The notes under the pieces were generated by a model. It made no database searches, had not been told where the DNA came from, and saw nothing but the letters and a program-made list of their open reading frames with translations. This document shows, piece by piece, positions 53,455 through 60,750 of a stretch of DNA of 60,750 bases. A program made the position numbers and the translations under genes. Location: the NCBI GenBank assembly GCA_018650465.1, contig JABIFY010000109.1:1-60750 (forward strand), in the 5' to 3' direction. How positions within the stretch are numbered: position 1 is the first letter of the stretch; each line of letters opens with the position of its first letter. The stretch is from Alphaproteobacteria bacterium. GTDB lineage: Bacteria; Pseudomonadota; Alphaproteobacteria; UBA2966.

Positions 53455-53521
53455 GCCTCAAGGGCTTTACCTTTTTGCCCAGACCCCGATAGGATTGACG
53501 GGTAACAAAAGGGAGTAGCTG

Positions 53522-54208
53522 GTGACGGATTATAATTACAAGGATTTCGAGATGGCGCGGGAGATGCCGCCCTTTGACGAATTTCGCAACAAATTGTTCG
53601 TGGGCGAAAAGGCCCCGGACTTTCCACTGGAGGATCTGACCACGGGCGAGACCGTGCAACTCAGTTCGCTCTGGAAAAAAGGCCCGGCCATTATCGAGTT
53701 TGGATCCTTCACCTGACCGTATTGCGCCATGGCGACCGCAGCGATGGATGACCTCGCTGCTCGCCTGGCAGATCGAACCGTGAGTTCGGCATTTATATAC
53801 ACTCGTGAAGCCCATCCCGGCGAAAACTATCGTCACCACACGACGATGGATGACAAACGCGCCAACGCCAAAGCCTATCAGGAACACTCAAGCGTTCAAC
53901 GTCCGATCTTGCTGGATACCGTGGAAGGCGATTGCCACCAGGCCTACGGCATTTTACCCAACATGACCTGGATCATCGGACGCGGCGGCATCATTATCTA
54001 CAAGGGTGCCTGGACTGGCGTCGAAGATGTGGAACAGGCCTTCGACGCCTACATGGACGGCAAAGACCGCCAGATCAAGGATCAATTGGTGCCGTTCTAC
54101 TCCGAACGCTTTTCCTGGCGCACCCGCAACGAAGAAGGCTTCAACGAAGGCCTCGTTCGCGCTGGACCACAAGCCGTGTCGGATTTTTTTCCGGACAAAA
54201 AGGATTGA
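53522..54208 (+). CDS. Selenoprotein, iodothyronine-deiodinase-like thioredoxin-fold protein, UGA-recoded
   Basis: A single 228-residue protein read through TGA 53714-53716, which otherwise looks like two ORFs (53522-53716 and 53729-54208). It starts at GTG 53522 with GGGAG upstream. APDFPLEDLTTGETVQLSSL is the peroxiredoxin/deiodinase-like entry. The recoded residue is U65 in FGSFT-U-P-Y-C, giving a UxxC redox pair with Cys68. EAHP (96-99) matches the deiodinase-family EAHP-S-D-G motif, and RPILLDTVEGDCHQAYGILPNMTW and GRGGIIIYKGAWTG complete the thioredoxin fold. Vertebrate deiodinases lack this resolving Cys, so a redox role is more likely than deiodination. A SECIS hairpin and a downstream terminator are visible. 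Confidence 0.92.
53738..53760 (+). promoter_or_regulatory. bSECIS hairpin of the deiodinase-like selenoprotein
   Basis: GCAGCGA (53738-53744), loop TGGATGACC (53745-53753), TCGCTGC (53754-53760): a perfect 7-bp stem. The loop starts 28 nt after the TGA, inside the 16-37 nt window of the bacterial SECIS model. The second loop base is G as required. SelB in the window should bind it. Confidence 0.8.
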
Positions 54209-54215
54209 AACGGAT

Positions 54216-54252
54216 GCAGGCCCGGCAAATAAATTCCCGGGCCTGCGTTTTT
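54216..54252 (+). terminator. Intrinsic terminator of the deiodinase-like gene
   Basis: GCAGGCCCGG (54216-54225) paired with CCGGGCCTGC (54237-54246), an 11-nt loop, then GTTTTT. It is a strong plus-strand terminator 8 bp after the stop codon. Confidence 0.9.
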
Positions 54253-54277
54253 CAGACTAACCACTCAAGTCGTTTCA

Positions 54278-55081
54278 TCACCGCACCGGATCGATATCCA
54301 GCCTTGAGACAATGCCTTCAAGATCAGCGCTCGGTGCGGCATACATCTTCCGCACCAGAGGATCGTGGCCGGGAATGATGTGATCTTCGGATGACGCCAG
54401 GTCGCGCATTTTACCGAAGCCATCGATCATGTCGGCGACGCTGTGCACGATGATAAAGGGGGAAGGGGTTTGCATGTTTTCATAGAAATGCGCGGCGTCT
54501 GAGGCCAGCACAACATCGCCGCGTTTTGTTTTGACCTTCACACATTGCACGCCCATGGTATGGCCGCCGATTAAATGAACGGAAATGCCAGGGGCGATTT
54601 CGCGGCTGCCATCATGCCAGGCAACCCGGCCTTCAAAGTTTTTGCGCACCAGGTTGCAAACGTGATCCGCCGAATAGGCATGACCCATGGGATCGGAACA
54701 CATATGCCGACCGGTGGCGTAGTTCATTTCCTTTTCCTGCAGATGGAATTTCGCGGCGGGAAAGTCGTCCAGGGTGCCGGCATGGTCATAATGCATGTGA
54801 CTGACGACAACGTCTTTCACCTTTTCTGCGTCTACTCCCAGCATGGCCAAGCCTTCGCGGGGCAAGCGGACCAGCTCGCGTCCCCGGCCCTTGGCTTCTT
54901 CGTGGTCAAAGCCTGTATCTACCACAATGGCGCGGTCTTCGTTGCGGATCAGCCAGACAAAATAATCCAGGGGCATGGGCTGGTCGTGATGAGGATCAGT
55001 AATGAAATTGTCGCGACGGAAGCGCAGGTCCATACTGCCATAGCGGATTGCATAAACTTCATAAATATCGTTGCCGGTCAT
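54278..55081 (-). CDS. Metallo-beta-lactamase-fold hydrolase (AHL-lactonase-like)
   Basis: 267 residues. Zinc ligands H95, H97, D99 and H100 (SHMHYDHAG), then GGHTMG, LASDAAHFYENM and the late His in IIPGHDPLV. The arrangement is that of N-acyl homoserine lactonases and related lactone hydrolases, but the class is broad, so the substrate may be another lactone or thioester. It faces the deiodinase-like gene and is divergent from the CoA-transferase gene. Confidence 0.87.
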   Translation of the reverse strand: MTGNDIYEVYAIRYGSMDLRFRRDNFITDPHHDQPMPLDYFVWLIRNEDRAIVVDTGFDHEEAKGRGRELVRLPREGLAMLGVDAEKVKDVVVSHMHYDHAGTLDDFPAAKFHLQEKEMNYATGRHMCSDPMGHAYSADHVCNLVRKNFEGRVAWHDGSREIAPGISVHLIGGHTMGVQCVKVKTKRGDVVLASDAAHFYENMQTPSPFIIVHSVADMIDGFGKMRDLASSEDHIIPGHDPLVRKMYAAPSADLEGIVSRLDIDPVR

Positions 55082-55173
55082 GTTCGTCCCTCCCCGGGAT
55101 TTACCAATTTATTTCTCATATGATGACTTGAAAGCCGGGAACGGGGAAGCCCACATTGTCCAACGCATTGCAA

Positions 55174-55207
55174 ATTTCAAAAGGTATGTTTATATACGTT
55201 TTGAAAT
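55174..55207. promoter_or_regulatory. 34-bp dyad upstream of CoA-transferase gene
   Basis: ATTTCAAAA (55174-55182) is perfectly inverted as TTTTGAAAT (55199-55207). Within it GTATG (84-88) and TATAC (93-97) form an inner symmetric pair with one G-T wobble. The left edge lies 57 bp and the right edge 23 bp from the start of the gene at 55231, so it probably overlaps the promoter. No regulator gene is adjacent. Confidence 0.6.
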
Positions 55208-55230
55208 GATGGTATGCAACGGAGACTTTC

Positions 55231-56439
55231 ATGTCGATTGAGACCCAGCCCCAGAAACAGTCATTACCACTGGCGGGGATCAGGGTGCTTGAGCTGGGTC
55301 ATGTGGTCATGGGGGCCTGTTGTGGCCTGGTGTTGGCCGACATGGGGGCCGAGGTCATCAAGGTTGAACGTGCCCCGGAAGGCGATGATACCCGGCGCTT
55401 TGGCGGCTTTGGCCAGGGGCTGTTCCATTTTTTCAATCGTAATAAAAAAAGCCTCGCCATTGATCTGAAAAGCGACGCCGGCAAGGCGGTGTTCCGCCGG
55501 GCGTTAGAGAATACAGACGTGTTGATTGAGAACTTTGGCCCCGGTGCTGTTGAGCGCCTGGGGTTCGGTTATGAGGCGTGCAAAGAGATCAATCCGGGCC
55601 TGGTTTATTGCAGCCTGAAAGGCTTTATGCCGGGACCCTATGAACACCGCCCCAGCCTGGATAACCTGGTACAGATGATGGGGGGCCTCGCCTATATGAC
55701 GGGCCCTACCGGACAGCCACTCAGGGCCGGGGCCTCAGTGACAGATATCCTTGGGGCGACTTACGGTGCCTTGGGCGTGGTTGCTGCCTTGCGTGAAAGA
55801 GACCAGACCGGACTTGGCCAGAATGTGCGGGCCTCGTTGTTTGAAGCCACCAGCTTTCTGGTCGGCCAACATATGTCCACCGCCGCCATCACAGACGCAC
55901 CTGTGCCGCCCATGCCTGAAGGCGAAAACCCCTGGACGGTCTATGAATTATTCACGACGGCGGACGGGGATCAGGTTTGCATCGGCATTATCAGCGACAA
56001 ACACTGGGCGGCTCTGTGCCGGGAAATGAAGCTTGGCCTTTTGGCGGCTGATGATCGTTTCACCCTGGAAAATGGCCGGCGCGAACATAAAGACGAAGTC
56101 CTGGGCAGTTTGCAAAAGGAAGTGGCCGCCCGCAGCACAAAAGAAGTTTTGGCCGCTTGCGATGCCGCCCGCATCCCCTTCGCGCCTGTAAATCGTCCCG
56201 ATGAACTGGCTGACGATCCGCACCTCAATCAATCCGGTGCATTGGTTGAGACCGTCTTGCCGGACGGCCGCACGGCAAAACTGCCGAAGCTGCCTTTGCA
56301 GATGAAAGACCAGGGATTTGATTTACGCCATGAGCCGCCCACAATAGGCCAGGGCGGTGCAGATTTTTTACGCATCATCGGCTTGTCAGATCAGGAAATC
56401 GAAGATCTGTTTGAGCAACAGGTGATTGTCGAAAAGTAG
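55231..56439 (+). CDS. Family III CoA-transferase (CaiB/BaiF)
   Basis: 402 residues from ATG 55231 (GGAG about 7 nt upstream). N-terminal GIRVLELGHVVMGACCGLVLADMGAEVIKVE is typical, with catalytic Asp172 in GASVTDILGA. It is a second family III transferase in the window and is not linked to a lyase gene. The substrate is unknown; it sits behind the 34-bp dyad and is convergent with the caspase-like gene (6 bp gap). Confidence 0.92.
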   Translation: MSIETQPQKQSLPLAGIRVLELGHVVMGACCGLVLADMGAEVIKVERAPEGDDTRRFGGFGQGLFHFFNRNKKSLAIDLKSDAGKAVFRRALENTDVLIENFGPGAVERLGFGYEACKEINPGLVYCSLKGFMPGPYEHRPSLDNLVQMMGGLAYMTGPTGQPLRAGASVTDILGATYGALGVVAALRERDQTGLGQNVRASLFEATSFLVGQHMSTAAITDAPVPPMPEGENPWTVYELFTTADGDQVCIGIISDKHWAALCREMKLGLLAADDRFTLENGRREHKDEVLGSLQKEVAARSTKEVLAACDAARIPFAPVNRPDELADDPHLNQSGALVETVLPDGRTAKLPKLPLQMKDQGFDLRHEPPTIGQGGADFLRIIGLSDQEIEDLFEQQVIVEK

Positions 56440-56445
56440 GTGCCT

Positions 56446-57873
56446 TTAATTTCTGGGCTTGGGCCGGGGCTGGAAATTATTGCCGCCCAAAGCCTTTTGC
56501 GCCAGTTCCCGTACGAACACCAGGGCCAGGTCAACAAACAGACCGTTGGCGTGGTGACGGATGTAGTCCATGTAATCCTGGGCGCGGCCGGACTGACTGG
56601 CTTTTTCCCAGCGCCGGATCTCGGAAGCTTCGCGACGGGGCAGGGCATCGCCTGGAATAAAGCCTGGCTTGCCATTTTTGCGGGAAATGCGAAGCCAGCC
56701 GTTTCGACGTACCCAGCCTGTAACGCGGACCTCACGCCCGGATTTGATGATACCCGCGCGGGCGGCACCTGTGTTCGGGCGTTTATAGACAGTTATTTTG
56801 CGATTGGCGACAAAGCGGGTATCCAGGCGCTCGATGGCGCGATCACGCTTGGGGGGTGGCTGGGTTGGTTGCCACTTTGGTTGACTTTGGGGTTGTGGCT
56901 GCGGCTGGCGGGAGACGACCTGCGGCTGCGGCTGCGGCTGAGGTGGTGGGGTTGGTGCAACGATTACTTTTGGCGCAACCACGCGACCGTCCGTAATGGT
57001 TGGACGGTGCGGGCGACGAGCCGGATCGTATGAGGCCATCACCCGTAGGGGTGAGCCAGACAGGGAGGCATTTTGCTCCCGACCATAGGTGCGCCGGGCA
57101 ATGCGGGTCATATGCTCGTCGAGGAAATCTTTCAGTTCTGCTGCATTGACCTTGCCATTGCTATCTTCGTCTGCCTCGCCATAGACACCACGCAGGAAAT
57201 ATTCTGTGAACAGTCCATGCTTTGATCGATGATCCCAGCTGGCCAACTGACTGGATGACGATGCTGTCAATATAGTCAAACCAGTTGTGCCCTTGATGGC
57301 TTTGGGTGAGACCAGAATACCAGAGGATGAAGGGAACAAGGTGCCGCCATCGCTGGTACCGGAAAAGCAGGCATCGATTAACAAGGTTGCCTTTTTGTAG
57401 ATGCCCAGGTTTTTCACCAGACGGGAAAGCGGATAGCCGCTGAGCTCGACAAAGTCAGCCTCGGCATCTGTCGGCAGCAAATAGCTTTCGCGATCTTCAA
57501 TACCGGGAATGCCATGGCCGGAATAAAACACCAGTATTTCACCATCTTTGGTCGGGTCGGCATAGCGCCACAATTTGCCACGCGGATTGTGTTCTGAACC
57601 AAAAGTTGCTTCCAGCTGGGCCTTGGTGGCATTGCGCAGATCAATGATATTGTCCGGGTCGACGTCGCGCACCGTGATCAGCCAGTGGCGGATGGCATCA
57701 GCATCATTTTTGGCATAGGACACTTCCGGTATGCCTTTGCCATAGTTGCTGTTGCCGATCACCACAGCAACGTCGTATCGCCCGGCCCAGGCCGCTGACG
57801 ACACGATTGTCGCCATTCCCAAGAGGGCGAACAAGAAGGTTAGTGTTACGTTTTTCAACATATGTTCAGACAT
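56446..57873 (-). CDS. Secreted caspase-like (C14) protein with SH3-like domain
   Basis: 475 residues from ATG 57873, giving a signal peptide (LKNVTLTFLFALLGMATIVSS, cleavage near AAWA). Caspase fold: His120 in FYSGHGIPG and nucleophile Cys169 in LLIDACFSGTS, both present. DEDSNGKVNAAEL is an EF-hand-like loop. A Pro/Gln-rich linker (about 300-350) joins a C-terminal bacterial SH3-like domain (VANRKITVYKRPNTGAARAGI...). Probably a periplasmic or envelope protease/metacaspase-like factor. No defence genes are adjacent. Confidence 0.82.
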   Translation of the reverse strand: MSEHMLKNVTLTFLFALLGMATIVSSAAWAGRYDVAVVIGNSNYGKGIPEVSYAKNDADAIRHWLITVRDVDPDNIIDLRNATKAQLEATFGSEHNPRGKLWRYADPTKDGEILVFYSGHGIPGIEDRESYLLPTDAEADFVELSGYPLSRLVKNLGIYKKATLLIDACFSGTSDGGTLFPSSSGILVSPKAIKGTTGLTILTASSSSQLASWDHRSKHGLFTEYFLRGVYGEADEDSNGKVNAAELKDFLDEHMTRIARRTYGREQNASLSGSPLRVMASYDPARRPHRPTITDGRVVAPKVIVAPTPPPQPQPQPQVVSRQPQPQPQSQPKWQPTQPPPKRDRAIERLDTRFVANRKITVYKRPNTGAARAGIIKSGREVRVTGWVRRNGWLRISRKNGKPGFIPGDALPRREASEIRRWEKASQSGRAQDYMDYIRHHANGLFVDLALVFVRELAQKALGGNNFQPRPKPRN

Positions 57874-58068
57874 TAATCTATGGATCCGATCAGGCCATGT
57901 TACCCTGCATGGGCGAAAATTACAAAATATGCGTGCAACCAAAAAGCGCAAATGCGCAAAATTAAGTATCCTTGCGAAACTCTATCGCCTGTAATGTAGG
58001 GATTAGGGCTTTATTTTTGCATAATTGCATAAACAATTTGCAGGTCGTTGACTGACTGTGGGGGGTAT

Positions 58069-59655
58069 ATGTTCGATTTTATTGTAATCGGCGGTGGTTC
58101 GGCGGGTTGTGTGGTTGCAAGTCGGCTCACTGAAAATCCGGATGTATCGGTATGTTTGCTGGAAGCTGGCGGTCCGGACAGCAGCGTGCTGATCCATGCC
58201 CCCATGGGTGTTGCGGCCATGTTGCCGATCAAGTTTAACAACTGGGGTTTCAAAACAACGGCGCAAAAAGGCTTGAATGGTCGTCAGGGCTATCAGCCGC
58301 GTGGCCGGGTTATGGGTGGCTCCAGCTCCATCAATGCCATGCTGTATATTCGCGGTCACAAAAGTGACTACGATGACTGGGCAAATCAGGGCAATGACGG
58401 CTGGGCCTGGGATGACGTTTTGCCCTGGTTCAAACGCTGTGAAAACAATGAACGTGGTGGCGATGACCTGCATGGTGCCGGTGGTCCGCTGAACATTGCC
58501 GACCAGCGTTCACCGCGCAAAATTGGCAATGCCTTTATAGAAGCCGGGGCAGAAATTCAGGCCCGCCGCAACGATGATTTTAATGGTCCTGAACAGGAAG
58601 GCATCGGCTTTTATCAGGTCACGCAAAAAGATGGTGAACGCTATAGCGCGGCCAAGGCCTATTTGACGCCGCATCTGTCTCGACCCAATCTGACGGTCGT
58701 GACCAGGGCCCGCGTTGCCAAAATTCTGATCAAAGACAAGCGGGCTGTTGGTGTGGCCTATATCCATCAGGGCAAGCGGGTTGAGATCAAGGCAAAGCAC
58801 GAAGTAATCGTCAGTGGCGGTGCCTTTGGCAGTCCGCAGACGTTGCTTCTTTCCGGTATTGGCCCAATGGATGAGTTGCAAAAACATGGCATTGACGTTG
58901 TGCATGAATTGCCCGGCGTCGGCCAAAACTTACAGGATCATATTGATTACACGGCGGCGTACAAATCACCGTCTAAAGATGTTCTCGGCGCATCACTGTC
59001 AGGCACGGTTGCGATCCTGAAAGGCATTATGGAATGGCGTCGCCAGCGCACCGGCGTCATCACAACACCTTTTGCGGAAGGCGGGGCCTTTCTGAAGACA
59101 CTCGCTGATCTGGACCGACCTGATATCCAGCTGCATTTTGTTGTCGGGATTGTTGATGACCACAACCGCAAACCACATCTCGGCAATGGCTACAGCTGTC
59201 ATATATGTGTGTTGCGACCCAAAAGCCGGGGGCGCGTTGGCCTCAACAGCAGCAACCCAAAACACGACCCCTTCATTGATCCCGGTTTTCTATCAGACGA
59301 GCACGATCTGGATACCCTGGCAGCAGGTGTGCGGATGACCCGACAGCTGCTGGAAGCCCCGGCCCTGGCGCCCTACCGAGGCAAGGAACTTTACAAGGTT
59401 GATCACAATGATGATCAGGCCCTGAAAAAAATGATCCGCGACCGGGCCGACACGGTTTACCATCCGGTCGGCACCTGCAAAATGGGGTCGGACGACATGG
59501 CCGTTGTGGATAACAAACTCCGGGTTCATGGCATAGACGGGCTGCGCGTGGTCGATGCCTCCATCATGCCGACCTTAATCGGCGGCAATACAAATGCCCC
59601 CACGATCATGATCGGCGAGCGGGCCGCTGACTTTATCCGCCAAGCGATGGCTTGA
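58069..59655 (+). CDS. GMC-family oxidoreductase (choline/alcohol dehydrogenase type)
   Basis: 528 residues from ATG 58069 (poly-G ribosome site). FAD-binding GGGSAGCVVASRLTENP at the N-terminus, PRGRVMGGSSSINAMLYIRG (GMC signature 1), GAFGSPQTLLLSGIGP (signature 2), and the catalytic His region VYHPVGTCKMG and NTNAPTIMIGERAAD at the C-terminus. It is a flavin alcohol dehydrogenase; choline dehydrogenase is one possibility but there is no BetB/BetI gene beside it. Substrate unknown. Confidence 0.92.
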   Translation: MFDFIVIGGGSAGCVVASRLTENPDVSVCLLEAGGPDSSVLIHAPMGVAAMLPIKFNNWGFKTTAQKGLNGRQGYQPRGRVMGGSSSINAMLYIRGHKSDYDDWANQGNDGWAWDDVLPWFKRCENNERGGDDLHGAGGPLNIADQRSPRKIGNAFIEAGAEIQARRNDDFNGPEQEGIGFYQVTQKDGERYSAAKAYLTPHLSRPNLTVVTRARVAKILIKDKRAVGVAYIHQGKRVEIKAKHEVIVSGGAFGSPQTLLLSGIGPMDELQKHGIDVVHELPGVGQNLQDHIDYTAAYKSPSKDVLGASLSGTVAILKGIMEWRRQRTGVITTPFAEGGAFLKTLADLDRPDIQLHFVVGIVDDHNRKPHLGNGYSCHICVLRPKSRGRVGLNSSNPKHDPFIDPGFLSDEHDLDTLAAGVRMTRQLLEAPALAPYRGKELYKVDHNDDQALKKMIRDRADTVYHPVGTCKMGSDDMAVVDNKLRVHGIDGLRVVDASIMPTLIGGNTNAPTIMIGERAADFIRQAMA

Positions 59656-59739
59656 AGCCTGTTTCGATCACACCTAAAGTTCTGATCAGACCTGAAAAGG
59701 AATACACCTTTGTTTGCGGACTGGATTGAAGGACTAACC

Positions 59740-59973
59740 TTGAAACGCTTCTCCGTATTTTCGATGGTCTTGGCCATCATGACCCTGATGGCATCGACCA
59801 GTCCTGCCCTGGCCTATCTGGATCCCGGCACGGGCAGCATTCTGTTGCAGATGTTGCTGGGTGGTGTGGCGGGAGGATTAGTGGTTGCCCGGCTCTACTG
59901 GGCCCGGATCAAGGGCTGGTTCTCACCAGGCAAACCGCCCTCGGATAATGAACAAGGGCCTGGCGGCGCGTGA
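59740..59973 (+). CDS. Small secreted/membrane protein with YLDPGTGS motif
   Basis: 77 residues from TTG 59740 (AAGGA 6 nt upstream), which gives a clean signal sequence (MKRFSVFSMVLAIMTLMAST, ending near ALA). The motif YLDPGTGSILLQMLLGG and a second hydrophobic helix (AGGLVVARLYWARIKGW) follow. The YLDPGTG family is widespread next to glycan or methyltransferase genes but has no known function. It overlaps the downstream gene by 4 bp. Confidence 0.7.
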   Translation: MKRFSVFSMVLAIMTLMASTSPALAYLDPGTGSILLQMLLGGVAGGLVVARLYWARIKGWFSPGKPPSDNEQGPGGA

Positions 59974-60692
59974 GCGTCGATAACAAACCCTTTGTTGATG
60001 CCGGCTCCTTTCGGGACCCGGCCGGTCAGGTGCTGCACCATAACAACCGAATGTTTCGAACCGTCAGTAAATCTGGCTGGACGGATTTTTCAAAGGTTGT
60101 TGATTCCGGTTTGATTGATGACCTGGCGACGGCTGGTATGTTGTTGCCGTTGTGGCCGGTTGATGCCGGGCAAGCTGGAAATCCGGAGGGTGCCGAGCGA
60201 ATTTTCGGGACAGAAAAACTGGCCATGATTTCCTGGCCATACGAGTGGTCCTTTTCAGCTTTGAAAACTGCGGCTTTATTACATCTGGATGTTCATTTGG
60301 CCGCCCTGGAAAAGAAATTTACCCTCGCGGATGCCTCTGCCTACAACGTGCAATTCCGGGGGGCCGAGCCGGTCTTCATCGATCATCTTTCTTTGCGACC
60401 CTATGTGGACGGTGAAATCTGGGCCGGGCACCGACAGTTTTGCGAACAGTTTATCAATCCATTGGTTCTGGCCTCAAAGGTCGGCGTTATGCCCAATGCC
60501 TGGTACCGTGGCACCCAGGAAGGATTGCCGACAGCTGACGTCGCCCGGCTGATACCCCTGCGCCACAAATTCTCCTGGTCTGTCTTCATGCATGTCATCA
60601 TGCAGGCGCGCCTCGACCGGGCGGCTGTTTCAGGTTCAGGTGACATTGATACCAAAGCCCACAGTACCCGACTTAATAGGATAAAGCCCTGA
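59970..60692 (+). CDS. Protein resembling N-terminal half of a surface-glycan methyltransferase family; possibly truncated
   Basis: 240 residues from a GTG start (GTGA overlap with the upstream stop). Recognisable only as the N-terminal part of a roughly 450-residue SAM-methyltransferase-containing family associated with nodulation NoeA-like proteins (SYPYEW-like WPYEWSF, LTLADASAYNVQF-like region, FIDHLSLRP). The usual methyltransferase half is absent. After TGA at 60690-60692 the same frame stays open to the window end, beginning S-D-S-Y-F-E-I-L-R, so a nonsense mutation is possible. The function of the fragment is unknown. Confidence 0.5.
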   Translation: MSVDNKPFVDAGSFRDPAGQVLHHNNRMFRTVSKSGWTDFSKVVDSGLIDDLATAGMLLPLWPVDAGQAGNPEGAERIFGTEKLAMISWPYEWSFSALKTAALLHLDVHLAALEKKFTLADASAYNVQFRGAEPVFIDHLSLRPYVDGEIWAGHRQFCEQFINPLVLASKVGVMPNAWYRGTQEGLPTADVARLIPLRHKFSWSVFMHVIMQARLDRAAVSGSGDIDTKAHSTRLNRIKP

Positions 60693-60750
60693 AGTGATTC
60701 ATACTTTGAGATTCTCCGACCAAAGAAAGTCTCAAAATATGCAGCAATTA

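Noticed and set aside
56880-56960. Pro/Gln-rich repeat in the caspase-like gene as a mobile or CRISPR-like repeat
   Set aside because: It is a low-complexity protein linker in frame with the gene, without spacers or regular repeat units.
60690-60692. TGA of the last gene as a third selenocysteine codon
   Set aside because: No Cys or redox motif is expected at this site (K-P-stop-S-D-S), and the 58 bases left after it show no clear SECIS hairpin.

Overview
The window reads as a chromosomal segment of an alphaproteobacterium, most likely a Rhodospirillales-type organism. This is an inference from gene order (serA-hisZ-purA; rluD-rpoH beside a JAMM protease gene), the AdoCbl acyl-CoA mutase, family III CoA-transferases, and small intergenic palindromes of the kind common in alphaproteobacteria. 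No rRNA, CRISPR array, prophage or intact insertion sequence was seen. Coding density is high and nearly all ORFs look intact.

Layout. 0.1-4.2 kb: serA, hisZ and purA, with a promoter placed so close to hisZ that its mRNA should be almost leaderless. 4.2-5.8 kb: an amidase and an AtzH/HpxZ-like partner. 5.9-10.5 kb: a membrane class III nucleotide cyclase facing a tail-anchored pseudokinase and a small membrane protein. 10.7-15.8 kb: a solute-binding protein, rpoH, rluD, a small membrane-anchored protein, a JAMM protease and threonine aldolase. 15.9-22.5 kb: a TetR-led operon with a two-subunit B12-dependent acyl-CoA mutase, its MeaB chaperone, an acyl-CoA ligase and a thiolase. 22.5-33.5 kb: more CoA-thioester and carboxylic-acid catabolism (GST, hydratase, aminotransferase, HAD, IclR, CoA-transferase, HMG-CoA-lyase-like enzyme, DsbA/FrnE-like protein, amidohydrolase, hydroxyacid dehydrogenase, MhpD-like hydratase). 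33.5-37.7 kb: thiN and a TPP-riboswitch-controlled thiBPQ transporter. 37.7-42.7 kb: selA-selB-selC and a divergent selenoprotein gene. 42.8-48.9 kb: EamA transporter, CBS protein, HisC-like aminotransferase, CMD-family protein and a deoxysugar set. 48.9-60.7 kb: GST-like protein, EamA transporter, TcuA-like flavoprotein, beta-hydroxyacid dehydrogenase, a second selenoprotein, a metallo-beta-lactamase-fold hydrolase, CoA-transferase, secreted caspase-like protein, GMC oxidoreductase and a short cell-surface-type pair.

The two strongest discoveries are these. (1) Two genes that naive ORF calling splits at in-frame TGA codons are very probably selenoproteins. One is a GrdB/PrdB-like protein with a U-P-F-C-T motif (TGA at 41924). 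The other is an iodothyronine-deiodinase-like thioredoxin-fold protein with U-P-Y-C (TGA at 53714). Each TGA is followed at the right distance by a bacterial SECIS-like hairpin, and the window itself carries selA, selB and tRNA-Sec. (2) The B12 mutase lacks the residues that recognise methylmalonyl-CoA: the tyrosine position is Leu82 and the carboxylate-binding arginine position is Ala198. It is therefore probably an acyl-CoA mutase for a substrate without a free carboxylate (a pivalyl/isovaleryl-CoA-like reaction is one candidate), embedded in a complete activation, rearrangement and thiolysis operon under a TetR operator that can be read directly.
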